Shown in pieces: positions 1-11,585 of a stretch of 64,000 bases of DNA; position 1 is the first letter of the stretch; the number at the start of each line of letters is the position of its first letter. The stretch lies in assembly GCF_945957465.1 (NCBI RefSeq), contig NZ_CAMFLC010000008.1, positions 1-64,000 on the forward strand. Direction: 5' to 3'. The notes beneath the pieces were generated by a model. The model was not told the DNA's origin. It ran no database searches and saw nothing but the letters and a program-made list of their open reading frames with translations. This stretch comes from an uncultured Leifsonia sp. GTDB lineage: Bacteria; Actinomycetota; Actinomycetes; Actinomycetales; Microbacteriaceae. The position numbers and the translations under genes are program-made.

Positions 1-55
1 AACCCCTGACCCCCTGCATGCCATGCAGGTGCGCTACCAGCTGCGCCACAGACCC
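1..55 (-). tRNA. tRNA-Ala(GGC), 3' end cut off by the window
   Basis: Read on the minus strand from 55, the acceptor strand GGGTCTG is followed by T8, a D-arm with A14, and a CCTGC/GCAGG anticodon stem around loop ATGGCAT, giving anticodon GGC (alanine). The variable loop and the first T-arm bases are present. The rest of the T-arm and the 3' acceptor strand lie outside the window. The gene lies about 110 bp downstream of the rsfS gene cluster, on the same strand. Confidence 0.9.
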
Positions 56-167
56 GTATTCGTTTGTTGCGTTGTTTCGGGGCTCCCCGGACAACTCATT
101 CAGCGTACTACACGCGGGCTACGCAACGAAAATCGGGGGCGCAGCCCGGGCGTGTGACACCGGCGGA

Positions 168-353
168 TCAGTCGAAGAGCTCGCTGAGCCTGTTCTCGCG
201 CTTCTTCGTGTGGGGCCGCTGCCCGTATTCGTCGCGGCGGGCGTGCGTGTCCCGGCCCCGGTAATCGTCCTGAGCGGTGTGCGACGAATGTGCGGGCTGA
301 GCGCGGTCGATGATCTTGTCGAGCTCGCCGCGGTCGAGCCAGACGCCCCGCAC
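168..353 (-). CDS. small hypothetical protein downstream of rsfS
   Basis: A 61-residue frame starts at a GTG seven bases after the rsfS stop. The product is very hydrophilic, with an Asp/Arg-rich start (WLDRGELDKIIDRAQ) and a basic tail ending KKRENRLSELFD. No domain, signal peptide or membrane segment is recognised. No clear Shine-Dalgarno precedes the GTG, so translation would rely on coupling to rsfS. The composition (charged, few Cys/Trp) looks like a genuine protein rather than a shadow frame. Function is unknown. Confidence 0.55.
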   Translation of the reverse strand: MRGVWLDRGELDKIIDRAQPAHSSHTAQDDYRGRDTHARRDEYGQRPHTKKRENRLSELFD

Positions 354-360
354 TGCGGCG

Positions 361-735
361 CTATTCGGCGGTGTGCACCGGCAGCTCGAGCGGAAGCACC
401 GGGCAGTCCTTCCAGAGCCGCTCGAGCGCGTAGTACATGCGGTCCTCCTCGTGGAAGACGTGCACGACGAGATCGCCGAAGTCGAGCAGGATCCAACGCC
501 CCTCTGCTTTGCCCTCGCGCCGCAGCGTGCGCACACCGGCGTCGTTCAGGCGGTCCTCCACCTCCGACGCGATGGCGATGACGTTGCGCTCGACGGAGCC
601 GGAGACCAACAGGAAAGCGTCGGTCAGCGGAAGCGGACCGGACACGTCGAGCGCGACGAGGTCGATACCCCCCTTCGCGTCGGCGGCGGCGGCCGCGATC
701 TGCAGGATGTCCCGGGCGTGCGGGGAGGCGGTCAC
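361..735 (-). CDS. rsfS: ribosome silencing factor RsfS
   Basis: This 124-residue protein belongs to the RsfS/Iojap family. These proteins bind ribosomal protein L14 on the 50S subunit and block joining with 30S when nutrients are scarce. The hallmark stretch DLVALDVSGPLPLTDAFLLVSG is followed by the conserved WILLDFGDLVVHVF and a Tyr-rich YYALERLW near the C-terminus. The GTG start at 735 is preceded by GAAGGACT. Length is normal for the family. It lies downstream of nadD, a pairing found in most bacteria, with a long membrane protein gene in between. Confidence 0.95.
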   Translation of the reverse strand: MTASPHARDILQIAAAAADAKGGIDLVALDVSGPLPLTDAFLLVSGSVERNVIAIASEVEDRLNDAGVRTLRREGKAEGRWILLDFGDLVVHVFHEEDRMYYALERLWKDCPVLPLELPVHTAE

Positions 736-793
736 AGAGAGTCCTTCATGATTGAGCGGTGCGGCGTCGAGCGGGTCATCGGTTCACGCAGCA

Positions 794-2125
794 TCAGAAG
801 ACGTTGAGGACGTAGGCCGCGATCAGGAGTCCGATCACCCCGACCGCGAGGACGCCGGCGGTCACCATGAGCACGACCGGCAGCGTGTTGCCGCGCTTCT
901 TGGGCGGCGCGATCACTCCGCGGGTGGAGGTGTGCGTGCTGATGGCGCGGGAGGCGCGCACCGGCGCGACCTCCGACGTGTTGAACTCGTTCTCCTCGCC
1001 GTCGAGTAGACGGTCGATGTCGGACGAGTCGATGCGGTCGTGGGCACCGGTCGCGCCGAGTGTTCGCGGAAGATCGATCGAACCGGTCACCAGGATCTCG
1101 CCGGTACTCGTCAGCGGACCGGTCGCATCGGCCTGCGGGAGTGCGGGGAGGATCAATGCGTTGGTGGTCGTCGCGGCCGTCGAGTGCCCGACGTTGCGGG
1201 ACGTGATCGGCTCGGACCCATCCTCCAGCTCGGCCGCCGTGGACCAGTGACCGGTCGGCGGCGTGAACGGGCGGCGCTCGTGCCCCGAGAGGTCCTCGTC
1301 GGAGTCTGCGGTCTCCACCCGCGCCGGCTGCGCCGGGGCGGCGGACGCCGTGGCCGCTGCGGCCGGAACCGCTGCGGTGGGCGCGCCGAACGCCGTGAAC
1401 ATCGAGGTGGGCGACGCGCTCACGTCGGTGTCGGAGCCACCATCGGCCCGACGTGCGCTCACCGGCGCTCCCGCCGCGGCCGCGGGAGCGCGCTGGTCGG
1501 TCGCGGCCGCGTCGGCGTCTGTGAACGTCACCGGGAACACCGGCTCCGCGATCGCCGGCGAGTGGTTGGCCTGTTGATTGGCGGCCTGCGCCTGCAGCAT
1601 CGCGCGCAGTTCGCGGCGCGTCAACGTACGCTCCCCGCTCTCGTGCGCATCGGTCGACGCGGGAGCGGCAGCCGGCGTGGATGCGGCCGACGGCGAGGCA
1701 GGCGAGGTCGCCGGACGAGGCGCCGCCGCCGGCGCCGGCACGACCGCCATCGGCTGGGTCACCGGCTCGGGTTTGGACGGATCCGGCGCCTGCCGGAACA
1801 GATCGAAGGCCGACGCATCGGATGTGGCGTCGGCCTCGCTCCGCTTCGGAGCGCTGAAGACCAGGTTGTCGAAGCTGCCCGCGCCCGACGGCGAGGTCAC
1901 ACCGGGTTCGGCGAAGGCGGTGGCCGGGATGGAGACACCCCCGTCCTCAGCGACCGACGCGCCGGGGGTGGTGGACGTCTCGGGGATCTCGCCCGCAGGA
2001 GTGGGCTCAGAGGTGCCGGCCCGGCGCGCCGCCTGGCGCGCCGCAGTACGCTCGTTCTCTCTGGCCTGTCGCCGTGTCTGCGGCGGCTGGCTCGCTTCCG
2101 CTGGCTCTTCAGGCCAAGACGTCAT
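794..2125 (-). CDS. disordered, tail-anchored hypothetical membrane protein
   Basis: This 443-residue protein of unknown function lies between nadD and rsfS. Its ATG overlaps the nadD stop (ATGA), and a GGAG precedes it, so it is translationally coupled. The N-terminal part (about residues 1-45) is basic and Gln/Arg-rich. The middle is low-complexity Ala/Pro/Thr/Ser with an [16 protein letters not shown] helix near residue 175. Only the last 30 residues form a membrane helix, after a KKRGN positive stop, so the bulk probably faces the cytoplasm. No catalytic motif is seen. The gene is real by codon bias and operon position. Confidence 0.8.
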   Translation of the reverse strand: MTSWPEEPAEASQPPQTRRQARENERTAARQAARRAGTSEPTPAGEIPETSTTPGASVAEDGGVSIPATAFAEPGVTSPSGAGSFDNLVFSAPKRSEADATSDASAFDLFRQAPDPSKPEPVTQPMAVVPAPAAAPRPATSPASPSAASTPAAAPASTDAHESGERTLTRRELRAMLQAQAANQQANHSPAIAEPVFPVTFTDADAAATDQRAPAAAAGAPVSARRADGGSDTDVSASPTSMFTAFGAPTAAVPAAAATASAAPAQPARVETADSDEDLSGHERRPFTPPTGHWSTAAELEDGSEPITSRNVGHSTAATTTNALILPALPQADATGPLTSTGEILVTGSIDLPRTLGATGAHDRIDSSDIDRLLDGEENEFNTSEVAPVRASRAISTHTSTRGVIAPPKKRGNTLPVVLMVTAGVLAVGVIGLLIAAYVLNVF

Positions 2126-2724
2126 GCCACACTCCGATACAAGTGATGTTTGGAGATGTACTGGACCACCCCGTCGGGGACGAGGTACCAGACGGGGAAT
2201 CCCCTGCTCACCCGGCTCCGGCAGTCGGTGGACGAGATCGCCAGGGCCGGAACTTCCAACAAGCTTACGTCTTGTTTCGGCAATCCAGAAATATTGAGGT
2301 CGTGTCCCGGGCGACTCACAGCCACGAAGTGCGCGAGCTTCCAGAGCTCGTCGATGTCGCGCCAACTGAGGATCTGGGCGATGGCGTCCGCTCCCGTGAT
2401 GAAGAACAGTTCGGCGTCGGGCCGCTCGTCGCGGAGGTCGCGCAAGGTGTCGATCGTGTAGGTCGGCCCGATGCGGTCGATGTCGACCCGGCTCACCGTG
2501 AATCGCGGGTTCGAGGCCGTGGCGATCACCGTCATGAGGTACCGGTGCTCGGCGGGGGTCACCTCGCCCTTCTGCCACGGCTGACCGGTGGGCACGAACA
2601 CGACTTCGTCGAGGTCGAACGACTGCGCGACCTCGCTCGCGGCGACCAGGTGGCCGTGGTGGATGGGATCGAACGTTCCACCCATCACGCCGATGCGCGG
2701 TCGGCTCTTCTCGGTCAGCTCCAT
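2122..2724 (-). CDS. nadD: nicotinate-nucleotide adenylyltransferase NadD
   Basis: NadD transfers AMP from ATP to nicotinate mononucleotide, making deamido-NAD in the NAD biosynthesis pathway. The protein has 200 residues, the usual size. Residues 12-23 carry the nucleotidyltransferase signature [12 protein letters not shown], and the C-terminal half has [13 protein letters not shown], equivalent to the ISSTxIR motif (altered here, with Cys at the variable position). The frame is open for 47 more codons upstream, but those would overlap the preceding gene and lack family similarity, so the ATG at 2724 is preferred. nadE, the last step of the pathway, is also in this window near 62 kb. Confidence 0.93.
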   Translation of the reverse strand: MELTEKSRPRIGVMGGTFDPIHHGHLVAASEVAQSFDLDEVVFVPTGQPWQKGEVTPAEHRYLMTVIATASNPRFTVSRVDIDRIGPTYTIDTLRDLRDERPDAELFFITGADAIAQILSWRDIDELWKLAHFVAVSRPGHDLNISGLPKQDVSLLEVPALAISSTDCRSRVSRGFPVWYLVPDGVVQYISKHHLYRSVA

Positions 2725-2737
2725 GCCGGGAGGCGGC

Positions 2738-2974
2738 TCAGTGCCCCTGGGTCGGGTGGCCGGTGCCGTGGTGCGTCGCGCCGGGAGCCCCCGCGTGCGA
2801 CGCCGCGTCGGCTGCCGAACGGTGGCTGTGGCGGTTCGCGACGTCGCGGTAGCTGAAGAGGACACCGAGCAGCGCCAGGAAGGTGACGATGGCGATCGCG
2901 CCGAATGCCCAGGTGGGCATGGGCAGCTCGACGTGGGTCTCCGCCGCTGCGAGGATGGTCGTCAACTGGGACAT
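2738..2974 (-). CDS. small single-pass membrane protein
   Basis: This 78-residue protein has one hydrophobic helix (about residues 22-42, [20 protein letters not shown]). A polar, His-rich tail with seven histidines follows (HSHRS near residue 48, then HAG, HHGTGH, ending QGH). AAAGGAAC precedes the ATG by a normal distance. It sits 13 bp upstream of nadD on the same strand and probably opens that operon. A small membrane protein at this place between proA and nadD is common in related actinobacteria as I remember them. Function is unknown, though the His-rich tail could bind metal. Confidence 0.75.
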   Translation of the reverse strand: MSQLTTILAAAETHVELPMPTWAFGAIAIVTFLALLGVLFSYRDVANRHSHRSAADAASHAGAPGATHHGTGHPTQGH

Positions 2975-3031
2975 CGGTGGTGTTCCTTTCGGGCGCTGTG
3001 ATGTAGGCGCGGTGGCGCGTGGCCGCTGTTC

Positions 3032-3037
3032 AGTCTA
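3032..3037 (-). promoter_or_regulatory. -10 box (TAGACT) upstream of the nadD operon
   Basis: TAGACT on the minus strand lies between the proA stop and the small membrane gene, 57 bases before its ATG. It would give a leader of about 50 nt. No good -35 hexamer is visible at 17 bp. The call is tentative and rests on the -10 match and position only. Confidence 0.4.
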
Positions 3038-3045
3038 GTGGGCGG

Positions 3046-4314
3046 TCACCCTCGGATCTGGCCGGACCCGCGGACGATCCACTTGGTGCTCGTCAGCTCC
3101 GGCAGACCCATGGGACCACGGGCGTGCAGCTTCTGCGTCGAGATGCCGACCTCGGCCCCGAAACCGAACTCCCCGCCGTCGGTGAACCGCGTCGATGCGT
3201 TGACCATGACGACGGCGGAGTCGACCTCGGCGAGGAAGCGCTCGGCGTTGCCGAGATCGTTCGTGACGATCGCCTCGGTGTGCTGGGTCGAGTAGCGGCG
3301 GATGTGTGCGATGGCGGCATCCAGGTCGTCGACGACACGCACCGAGATGTCGAGGCTCATGTGCTCCGTGGCGTAGTCCTCGTCGGTCACCGGCACGCCT
3401 CCCGGCGCGTACGGCAGAGCCGCTTCGTCGGCGTGGATGGTCACCCCGGCCTCGGCGAGCGAGCCGAGCACCGCCGGAAGAAGGCGGTCGGCGGCGGACC
3501 GGAGCACCAGCAGGGTCTCCACCGCGTTGCAGACGCTGGGTCGTTGCACCTTGGCGTTGCGGACGATGTCGACGGCCCAGTCTTCACGCGCGCTCTCGTC
3601 GAGCACGATGTGCACCACCCCGGCGCCGGTCTCGATCACCGGGACGCTCGACTGCGTGACGACCGCCTGGATCAGCTCGGCGCTCCCCCGCGGGATGAGC
3701 ACGTCGACCAGGCCCCGGGCTCGCATCAGCTCGTTCGCGCCGTCGCGTCCGAACTCGTCGATGGTCTGCGCCGCATCGGCCGGAAGTCCCGCGCTGTCGA
3801 GCGCATCGCGGACGACACCGACGAGCACACGGTTGGTGTTGAGCGCGGCAGTCCCCCCGCGGAGGACGACCGCGTTGCCGCTCTTGATCGCGAGCGATGC
3901 GATGTCGACGGTGACGTTGGGCCGGGCCTCGTAGATGGCGCCGACGACGCCGAACGGAACGCGGGTCTGGGCGATCTTGACACCGTTCGGGAGGTCGCTG
4001 CCCCGGACGACCTGGCCGACCGGGTCGGTCAGGGCCACGACCTCCAGCACCGCGTCGGACAGAGCGCGGAGCCGGGCGGGACTCAGTGTCAACCGGTCCA
4101 GGAGACCGGCCGACAGGCCGTTCTCGCGACCGTTCGCGAGATCCAGCTCGTTCGCCGCCAGGACGGCCTGCTCGGCCGCGACCACCCCGGAGGCGATCGC
4201 ACGCAGTGCGCTGTTCTTCTGCTCCGTGGTCGCCGTCGCCAGTCGCAGGGACGCGGCCTTCGCCGCGGAGAGACGGTCTGCGAGCGAAACCGGGACGGCA
4301 GTGGTCGAAGACAT
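3046..4314 (-). CDS. proA: gamma-glutamyl phosphate reductase ProA
   Basis: ProA reduces gamma-glutamyl phosphate to glutamate-5-semialdehyde with NADPH, the second step of proline synthesis. The 422-residue protein matches the aldehyde dehydrogenase-like family. It has PFGVVGAIYEARPNVT (about 120-135), the glycine-rich LRGGTAALNTN, and the catalytic cysteine segment KVQRPSVCNAVETLL. It follows proB by 9 bp. A -10 box overlaps the proB stop codon and sits 6 nt before this ATG, and no Shine-Dalgarno is present. proA therefore probably has its own leaderless promoter as well as being read from upstream. Confidence 0.96.
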   Translation of the reverse strand: MSSTTAVPVSLADRLSAAKAASLRLATATTEQKNSALRAIASGVVAAEQAVLAANELDLANGRENGLSAGLLDRLTLSPARLRALSDAVLEVVALTDPVGQVVRGSDLPNGVKIAQTRVPFGVVGAIYEARPNVTVDIASLAIKSGNAVVLRGGTAALNTNRVLVGVVRDALDSAGLPADAAQTIDEFGRDGANELMRARGLVDVLIPRGSAELIQAVVTQSSVPVIETGAGVVHIVLDESAREDWAVDIVRNAKVQRPSVCNAVETLLVLRSAADRLLPAVLGSLAEAGVTIHADEAALPYAPGGVPVTDEDYATEHMSLDISVRVVDDLDAAIAHIRRYSTQHTEAIVTNDLGNAERFLAEVDSAVVMVNASTRFTDGGEFGFGAEVGISTQKLHARGPMGLPELTSTKWIVRGSGQIRG

Positions 4315-4323
4315 GAGTCGATT

Positions 4324-7062
<2,739 letters not shown>

Positions 7063-7093
7063 GTCTTCTTCTCCTCGAGACGTTCGCTGTCGG

Positions 7094-7408
7094 CTACTTG
7101 ATGCCGGTGATCTTGACGCGCGTGAGCTCCTGGCGGTGGCCCTGGCGTTTCTTGTAGCCGGTCTTGTTCTTGAACTTCTGGATGACGATCTTCGGGCCGC
7201 GCAGGTCGCCGAGGACCTCGGCGGTCACCTTGACCTTCGCGAGGGACTTCGCGTCGGAGGTGATCTTGTCACCGTCGACGAGCAGGACGGCGGCCAGCTC
7301 GACGTTGCCGTCCTTGTCGGCCTTGATGCGGTCCATCGTCACGATGGTGCCGACCTCGACCTTCTCCTGCCGGCCACCGGCGCGCACAACTGCGTAAACC
7401 ACTTTCAC
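7094..7408 (-). CDS. rplU: 50S ribosomal protein L21
   Basis: L21 (104 residues) binds 23S rRNA domain I. The sequence starts [19 protein letters not shown] and contains the basic RNA-binding block [16 protein letters not shown] near the C-terminus, which is the family signature. The start is GTG, with AAAAGGT before it. It is first in the rplU-rpmA-(obgE) unit. On the minus strand upstream a TTGACC (7563-7568) and TATGCC (7542-7547) are 15 bp apart and may be its promoter, which would give a leader of about 130 nt containing a CCCGTCG/CGACGGG hairpin (7495-7512). Confidence 0.97.
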   Translation of the reverse strand: MKVVYAVVRAGGRQEKVEVGTIVTMDRIKADKDGNVELAAVLLVDGDKITSDAKSLAKVKVTAEVLGDLRGPKIVIQKFKNKTGYKKRQGHRQELTRVKITGIK

Positions 7409-7647
7409 GTACCTTTTCGTCGGGGATCAGCTCCCGGCGTCGCCGTGGATCTGTCCTGCTCTTGATTGTTCAGGGAGTTACTGGTGAGCTCGCGCCCGTC
7501 GATGGCGACGGGTGGCTCTCAGAAAACCGCGAGGATGCACCGGCATACCGGCACACACCAACGGTCAACCTTACCCGACGCCACACGACCCGTCAATTCA
7601 ACGAGGGGGCGTCGAGACCGCCCGGCACCCTGCACGGGGCCGGTTCC

Positions 7648-7653
7648 TAGAAT
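7648..7653 (+). promoter_or_regulatory. -10 box TAGAAT for leaderless DUF4031 gene
   Basis: TAGAAT lies exactly 6 bases upstream of the ATG at 7660. No Shine-Dalgarno is present. This is the clearest consensus match among the leaderless-type starts in the window. Confidence 0.6.
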
Positions 7654-7659
7654 CATTGT

Positions 7660-7935
7660 ATGACGGTCCTGATCGATCCCCCGGCATGGCCCGCCCACGG
7701 CATGTTGTGGTCGCATCTGGTCAGCGATACGTCGCTTCAGGAACTGCACGCGTTCGCCGTCGCGGCCGACGTCCCTTCGCGTGCGTTCGACCTCGACCAC
7801 TACGACGTACCGGACCGCCGCTACGACGAGCTGGTCGCAGCAGGCGCCGTGCCGGTCGACGGCAAGGAACTGGTGACCCGGCTCATCGCGAGCGGCCTCC
7901 GGGTGCGCGCACGCGACCGCGTCCGCCGGCACTGA
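7660..7935 (+). CDS. DUF4031 domain-containing protein
   Basis: This 91-residue protein has the features I associate with DUF4031. It starts MTVLIDPPAWPAHGMLWSHLVSD, has the DLDHYDVPDRRY segment mid-way, and ends with a basic LVTRLIASGLRVRARDR helix. The histidines, aspartates and tryptophans conserved in the first half suggest an enzyme or ligand-binding fold, but no function is known. It is a single-gene unit, divergent from rplU and convergent with rne, and is read from a leaderless-type promoter. Confidence 0.85.
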   Translation: MTVLIDPPAWPAHGMLWSHLVSDTSLQELHAFAVAADVPSRAFDLDHYDVPDRRYDELVAAGAVPVDGKELVTRLIASGLRVRARDRVRRH

Positions 7936-7968
7936 AGGGTGACGGGGACGCGGTCGCAAAGAACCTGA

Positions 7969-10554
7969 TCAGGCGTCGCTCTGATCGCCGGCGAGCTCGC
8001 CGCCGGTGATGACGGCCGTGCTGGCACGACGGCCCCGGCTCCGACCCTGGCTCGGCGTCTTCGGGTGCGGGAGCGCGTCGAGCACGGAGTCGAGCAGCAG
8101 CTCGGTCTCCACCGCGGATGGCGCGGGGGCATGAGCGGGCTGCTCGGCCGGCTCCGGCAGGTCGAGGAGCGGCAGGTCGACGTGCACGTGAGTCGCGGCC
8201 TGCGCCGGTTCCGGCTCTGCGGGCGGCGCGGCGGCCTCGCCCGCCCCCTGCTGCTCGGTCGCCGACGGCTGCTGGGGCGTCGACCGCTGCTCCGCCGCCT
8301 CGCCGCGCTGCTCGTCGCGCTGACCTTTGCTCTTCCGGCGGCGCTTCTTGGGAGCGCCGTCGGCTGCCGCCGCCTGGTCGGCCTCTGCGGCGGGAGCCGA
8401 AACGGCCGTCGCATCGCCACCGGCCGCGGCGTCGCCCTCGTGGTGCAGGTGGAGGGTCGAGGCCGCGATCTGTGCCAGAGCGTTCTTGGCGTCGTCCGTG
8501 ATCGCGTGGGTGCCGTTGGTGTGCGGTGCGCTCGATGCGGGCTGACCGCCCCCGTTGCCGCCGCGCGCGCGACGACGCTCGTTCTGCGGCTGCTGCTGCG
8601 GCTGACGGTGCTTGACCACGGGATCGTGGTGGACGATCACGCCACGACCGGCGCAGACCTCGCACGCTTCGCTGAAGGTCTCCAGGAGCCCGAGCCCGAG
8701 CTTCTTGCGGGTCATCTGCACGAGTCCGAGCGAGGTGACCTCCGCGACCTGATGCTTGGTGCGGTCTCGGCTGAGGCACTCGATCAGGCGGCGCAGCACC
8801 AGATCGCGGTTCGACTCCAGGACCATGTCGATGAAGTCGACGACGATGATGCCGCCGATGTCGCGCAGCCGCAGCTGGCGGACGATCTCCTCCGCGGCCT
8901 CCAGGTTGTTCTTGGTGACGGTCTCCTCGAGGTTGCCGCCGGAACCCACGAACTTGCCGGTGTTCACATCGACGACGGTCATCGCCTCGGTGCGGTCGAT
9001 CACCAGCGATCCGCCGGAGGGCAGCCAGACCTTGCGCTCGAGCGCCTTCTCGATCTGCTCGGTGATCCGGAACTCGTCGAAAGCGTCGCGGTCGCCGCTG
9101 TACGCCTCCACGCGGTCGATGAGGTCGGGCGCGACCTGCCGGAGGTAGCTCTCGATCGTCTGGCGCGCGTCGTCGCCGGCGATCACGAGCTTCTGGAAGT
9201 CCTCGTTGAAGACGTCGCGGATGATCTTGATCAGGAGGTCGGGCTCGCTGTGCAGGAGCGCGGGAGCCTGCTGCGTCTCGACCTGCCGGCTGATGTCGGC
9301 CCATTGCGCGGTGAGGCGGGTGACGTCGAGGGTGAGCTGTTCCTCGGTGGCGCCCTCGGCGGCCGTGCGCACGATCACGCCGGCGTTCTCGGGGAGAACC
9401 TCCTTGAGGATCTTCTTGAGCCGCGAGCGCTCGGTGTCGGGCAGCTTGCGGCTGATGCCGTTCATCGAGCCGTTCGGCACGTAGACAAGGTATCGGCCCG
9501 GCAGCGAGATCTGGCTGGTGAGACGGGCACCCTTGTGACCGACCGGGTCCTTCGTCACCTGCACGAGGACGCGGTCGCCCGCCTTCAGCGCCAGTTCGAT
9601 GCGACGCGGCTGGTTGCCCGTCTCCACGGCATCCCAGTCGACCTCGCCGGAGTAGAGCACCGCGTTGCGCCCGCGACCGATGTCGACGAAAGCGGCCTCC
9701 ATGCTCGGCAGCACGTTCTGCACGCGACCGAGGTAGACGTTGCCGATGAGCGACGCCTCCTGGGAGCGCGCCACGTAGTGCTCGACCAGCACCTTGTCCT
9801 CGAGGACGCCGATCTGGATGCGGCCGCCCTTCGACCGCACGACCATCTGCCGGTCGACCGACTCACGGCGTGCGAGGAACTCGGCCTCGGTGATCACCGG
9901 GCGGCGGCGCCCGGCATCGCGGCCGTCACGGCGCCGCTGCTTCTTGGCCTCCAGGCGGGTGGAGCCCTTGACCTTCTGCGGCTCGGTGATCAGCTCCGGC
10001 TCACGCGGAGTACGCACCTTGACCACGGTGTTCGCCGGGTCGTTAGCCTCGTTACGGCCGTTCTCGCCTGCGCGACGACGCGAACGACGGCGGACCGTGC
10101 CGGTCGGCTCGTCGTCGGGAAGCGGCGGCAGCGGGAGGATGTCGGGCGCCTGGAAGAGCAGGGTCGTCGGCGGGAGACCGGGCGCGAACGCCGCGGTCAC
10201 CTCGGGCTGCTCCCCGTGCCGGTCGGGCAGGGCGGGAGGCTCGTGCCCGTCAGGCGCCGCGACGGCTTGCGGGGACGGCTGCCCGGCGGGCTGCTCCTCG
10301 GTCTGCGCGCTCGCGGCTTCGGGGGCATCCACCGTCGTCTCGGCGACGACCTGCTCGGCCGCGACCTGCTCGACGGCGACCTGCTCGACGGCGATCTGCT
10401 CAGCCGCGACCTCGCGTTCCTCCGCGAAGACGGGGGTCTCCGCGGTGCCGGCCGGGCGGCTGACCCGCCGGCCGCCGAAGAGACTGCGCCGCCTTCGCCC
10501 TCCCGTGCTCTGATCGCTGCTGTTCGTGTTGTCGATATTCTCGTTTTCCACCAT
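7969..10554 (-). CDS. rne: ribonuclease E/G family endoribonuclease
   Basis: This 861-residue RNase E/G family enzyme cleaves single-stranded 5'-monophosphorylated RNA in mRNA decay and rRNA/tRNA processing. The first 250 or so residues are a disordered Arg- and Glu/Val-rich extension. An S1 domain follows (GNVYLGRVQNVLPSMEAAFVD), then the RNase H-like/DNase I-like catalytic part with the metal-binding VDFIDM, and the zinc-link CEVCAGRG. The C-terminus is again disordered, with basic KKRRRKSK clusters, the typical actinobacterial layout with tails on both sides of the core. The ATG at 10554 is preceded by GAGGAG; more upstream codons are open but lack support. Confidence 0.94.
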   Translation of the reverse strand: MVENENIDNTNSSDQSTGGRRRRSLFGGRRVSRPAGTAETPVFAEEREVAAEQIAVEQVAVEQVAAEQVVAETTVDAPEAASAQTEEQPAGQPSPQAVAAPDGHEPPALPDRHGEQPEVTAAFAPGLPPTTLLFQAPDILPLPPLPDDEPTGTVRRRSRRRAGENGRNEANDPANTVVKVRTPREPELITEPQKVKGSTRLEAKKQRRRDGRDAGRRRPVITEAEFLARRESVDRQMVVRSKGGRIQIGVLEDKVLVEHYVARSQEASLIGNVYLGRVQNVLPSMEAAFVDIGRGRNAVLYSGEVDWDAVETGNQPRRIELALKAGDRVLVQVTKDPVGHKGARLTSQISLPGRYLVYVPNGSMNGISRKLPDTERSRLKKILKEVLPENAGVIVRTAAEGATEEQLTLDVTRLTAQWADISRQVETQQAPALLHSEPDLLIKIIRDVFNEDFQKLVIAGDDARQTIESYLRQVAPDLIDRVEAYSGDRDAFDEFRITEQIEKALERKVWLPSGGSLVIDRTEAMTVVDVNTGKFVGSGGNLEETVTKNNLEAAEEIVRQLRLRDIGGIIVVDFIDMVLESNRDLVLRRLIECLSRDRTKHQVAEVTSLGLVQMTRKKLGLGLLETFSEACEVCAGRGVIVHHDPVVKHRQPQQQPQNERRRARGGNGGGQPASSAPHTNGTHAITDDAKNALAQIAASTLHLHHEGDAAAGGDATAVSAPAAEADQAAAADGAPKKRRRKSKGQRDEQRGEAAEQRSTPQQPSATEQQGAGEAAAPPAEPEPAQAATHVHVDLPLLDLPEPAEQPAHAPAPSAVETELLLDSVLDALPHPKTPSQGRSRGRRASTAVITGGELAGDQSDA
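10348..10407 (-). repeat. 4 x 15-bp in-frame tandem repeat within rne
   Basis: Four contiguous 15-bp units (plus-strand consensus GACCTGCTCGACGGC, 1-4 changes per unit) encode a VAxEQ-type pentapeptide repeat in the N-terminal disordered extension of the RNase E/G protein. The unit length keeps the frame, so copy-number change would alter only tail length. Confidence 0.8.
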
Positions 10555-10870
10555 CGCTGGTGCACTCCTCGACCGGCGGCGGCAACCCGCTCGCCGGGTA
10601 CTCTCCGTCGGAGGTGCCGCTCGGCCCCTCCGTAATCCTTGATCGGACAGCGGTGCTCGTGGCACCCTCCGCCCGGCTTTCATTTGTCTTGTGCCGGTCG
10701 TGAGCGACCGGCTGTTCATTCGGGCGCACCTGGCGCCCTCAAGCCTTCTGTGGAGTCGGCCGGCACGCTGCCGGGACGACTTATCCAACGATTATCGCAT
10801 GTCGAGGACGATCGACCGGCGCGACCCGCGTTCACAGAAGAGCCGCGTCGCGTCATGCCATAATCCGACT
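10555..10870. other. 316-bp divergent intergenic region, rne / VKOR-like gene
   Basis: No credible gene is seen here. On the minus strand GATAAT (complement at 10791-10796, preceded by TGC as an extended -10) could start rne, leaving a leader of about 230 nt. RNase E mRNAs elsewhere are autoregulated through long leaders. On the plus side a CATAAT box at 10859-10864 serves the downstream gene. The rest is GC-rich with no strong hairpin noticed. Confidence 0.5.
10859..10864 (+). promoter_or_regulatory. -10 box CATAAT for leaderless VKOR-like gene
   Basis: CATAAT is followed by 6 bases and then the GTG at 10871. No Shine-Dalgarno is present. The placement supports the GTG as the true start over the more upstream in-frame ATG codons. 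Confidence 0.5.
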
Positions 10871-11518
10871 GTGCCTGCCTCGAAGACTGCGCCCACTGCT
10901 GCGACGACCGACCCCGCACCCGCGACATACCGGCGCCCCACCGCACTCGCCGTCTTCCTGATCGTCGCGGGGCTGATCGGGCTCTGGGCCGCTTACATGC
11001 TCACCGTGGACAAGTTCCACCTGCTCGCGAACCCCGACGCCCAGTTGTCCTGCAACTTCAGTGTGCTCGTCGGCTGCAGCAAGAACCTCAACTCGTGGCA
11101 GGGATCGCTGCTCGGTTTCCCCAATCCCATCCTCGGCCTCGGCGGCTGGACGGCGACGATCGCGGTCGGCGTCGGGCTCTTCGCCACTGCTTCGCGTTTC
11201 GCCCGCTGGTACTGGATCGCCTTCAACGTGGGCGTCGTGCTCGCGCTCGCGCTCGTCATCTTCCTGATCACCGAGTCGCTCACCGTGCTCAACGTGCTGT
11301 GCCCCTGGTGCATGGTCACCTGGACCGTCACGATCCCGACCTTCTGGGCGGTCACCCTCTACAACCTCAAAGAGGGGAACATCCCGGTGCCGGAGCGCGC
11401 CAGGACCTTCTTCGGCACGCTCTACGGCTGGGTCCCGCTGATCACGATCGTCTGCTATGCGATCGTCGCGATCCTCGCGCAGATCCAGCTCGACTGGATC
11501 CACCGGGCGTTCGTCTGA
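10871..11518 (+). CDS. vitamin K epoxide reductase family membrane protein
   Basis: This 215-residue VKOR-family quinone-linked disulphide-forming enzyme in the membrane re-oxidises periplasmic thiol oxidases in actinobacteria. Five hydrophobic helices are visible. The paired cysteines are CNFSVLVGCSKN after helix 1 (loop pair) and CPWC in a later helix (active-site pair with the quinone), with the conserved Ser/Trp region SWQGSLLGFPNP between them. The upstream frame is open to 10691, but the GTG at 10871 fits a leaderless promoter and family length. No fused thioredoxin domain is present, and no DsbA-like partner is adjacent. Confidence 0.9.
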   Translation: MPASKTAPTAATTDPAPATYRRPTALAVFLIVAGLIGLWAAYMLTVDKFHLLANPDAQLSCNFSVLVGCSKNLNSWQGSLLGFPNPILGLGGWTATIAVGVGLFATASRFARWYWIAFNVGVVLALALVIFLITESLTVLNVLCPWCMVTWTVTIPTFWAVTLYNLKEGNIPVPERARTFFGTLYGWVPLITIVCYAIVAILAQIQLDWIHRAFV

Positions 11519-11531
11519 GCGCCGCAACGCG

Positions 11532-11563
11532 CACGGCCCCCGACCAGTCGGTCGGGGGCCGTG
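11532..11563. terminator. bidirectional hairpin terminator, VKOR-like / ndk
   Basis: A perfect 14-bp stem (CACGGCCCCCGACC and complement) with an AGTC loop sits between the two convergent genes. It can terminate both strands. Confidence 0.8.
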
Positions 11564-11585
11564 TCGTGTCGTCGGCGTTGCGCGC

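Noticed and set aside
78..91. CGGGGCTCCCCGG hairpin near the window start as a terminator of the rsfS unit
   Set aside because: The stem is only about 5-6 bp and sits close to the tRNA-Ala 5' region with no T-run. Too weak to call.
8065..10635. Long plus-strand open frame (856 codons) opposite rne
   Set aside because: Antisense shadow of a high-GC gene. The product is Arg/Gly/Leu/His-rich with no domain, and the opposite strand encodes a clear RNase E/G.
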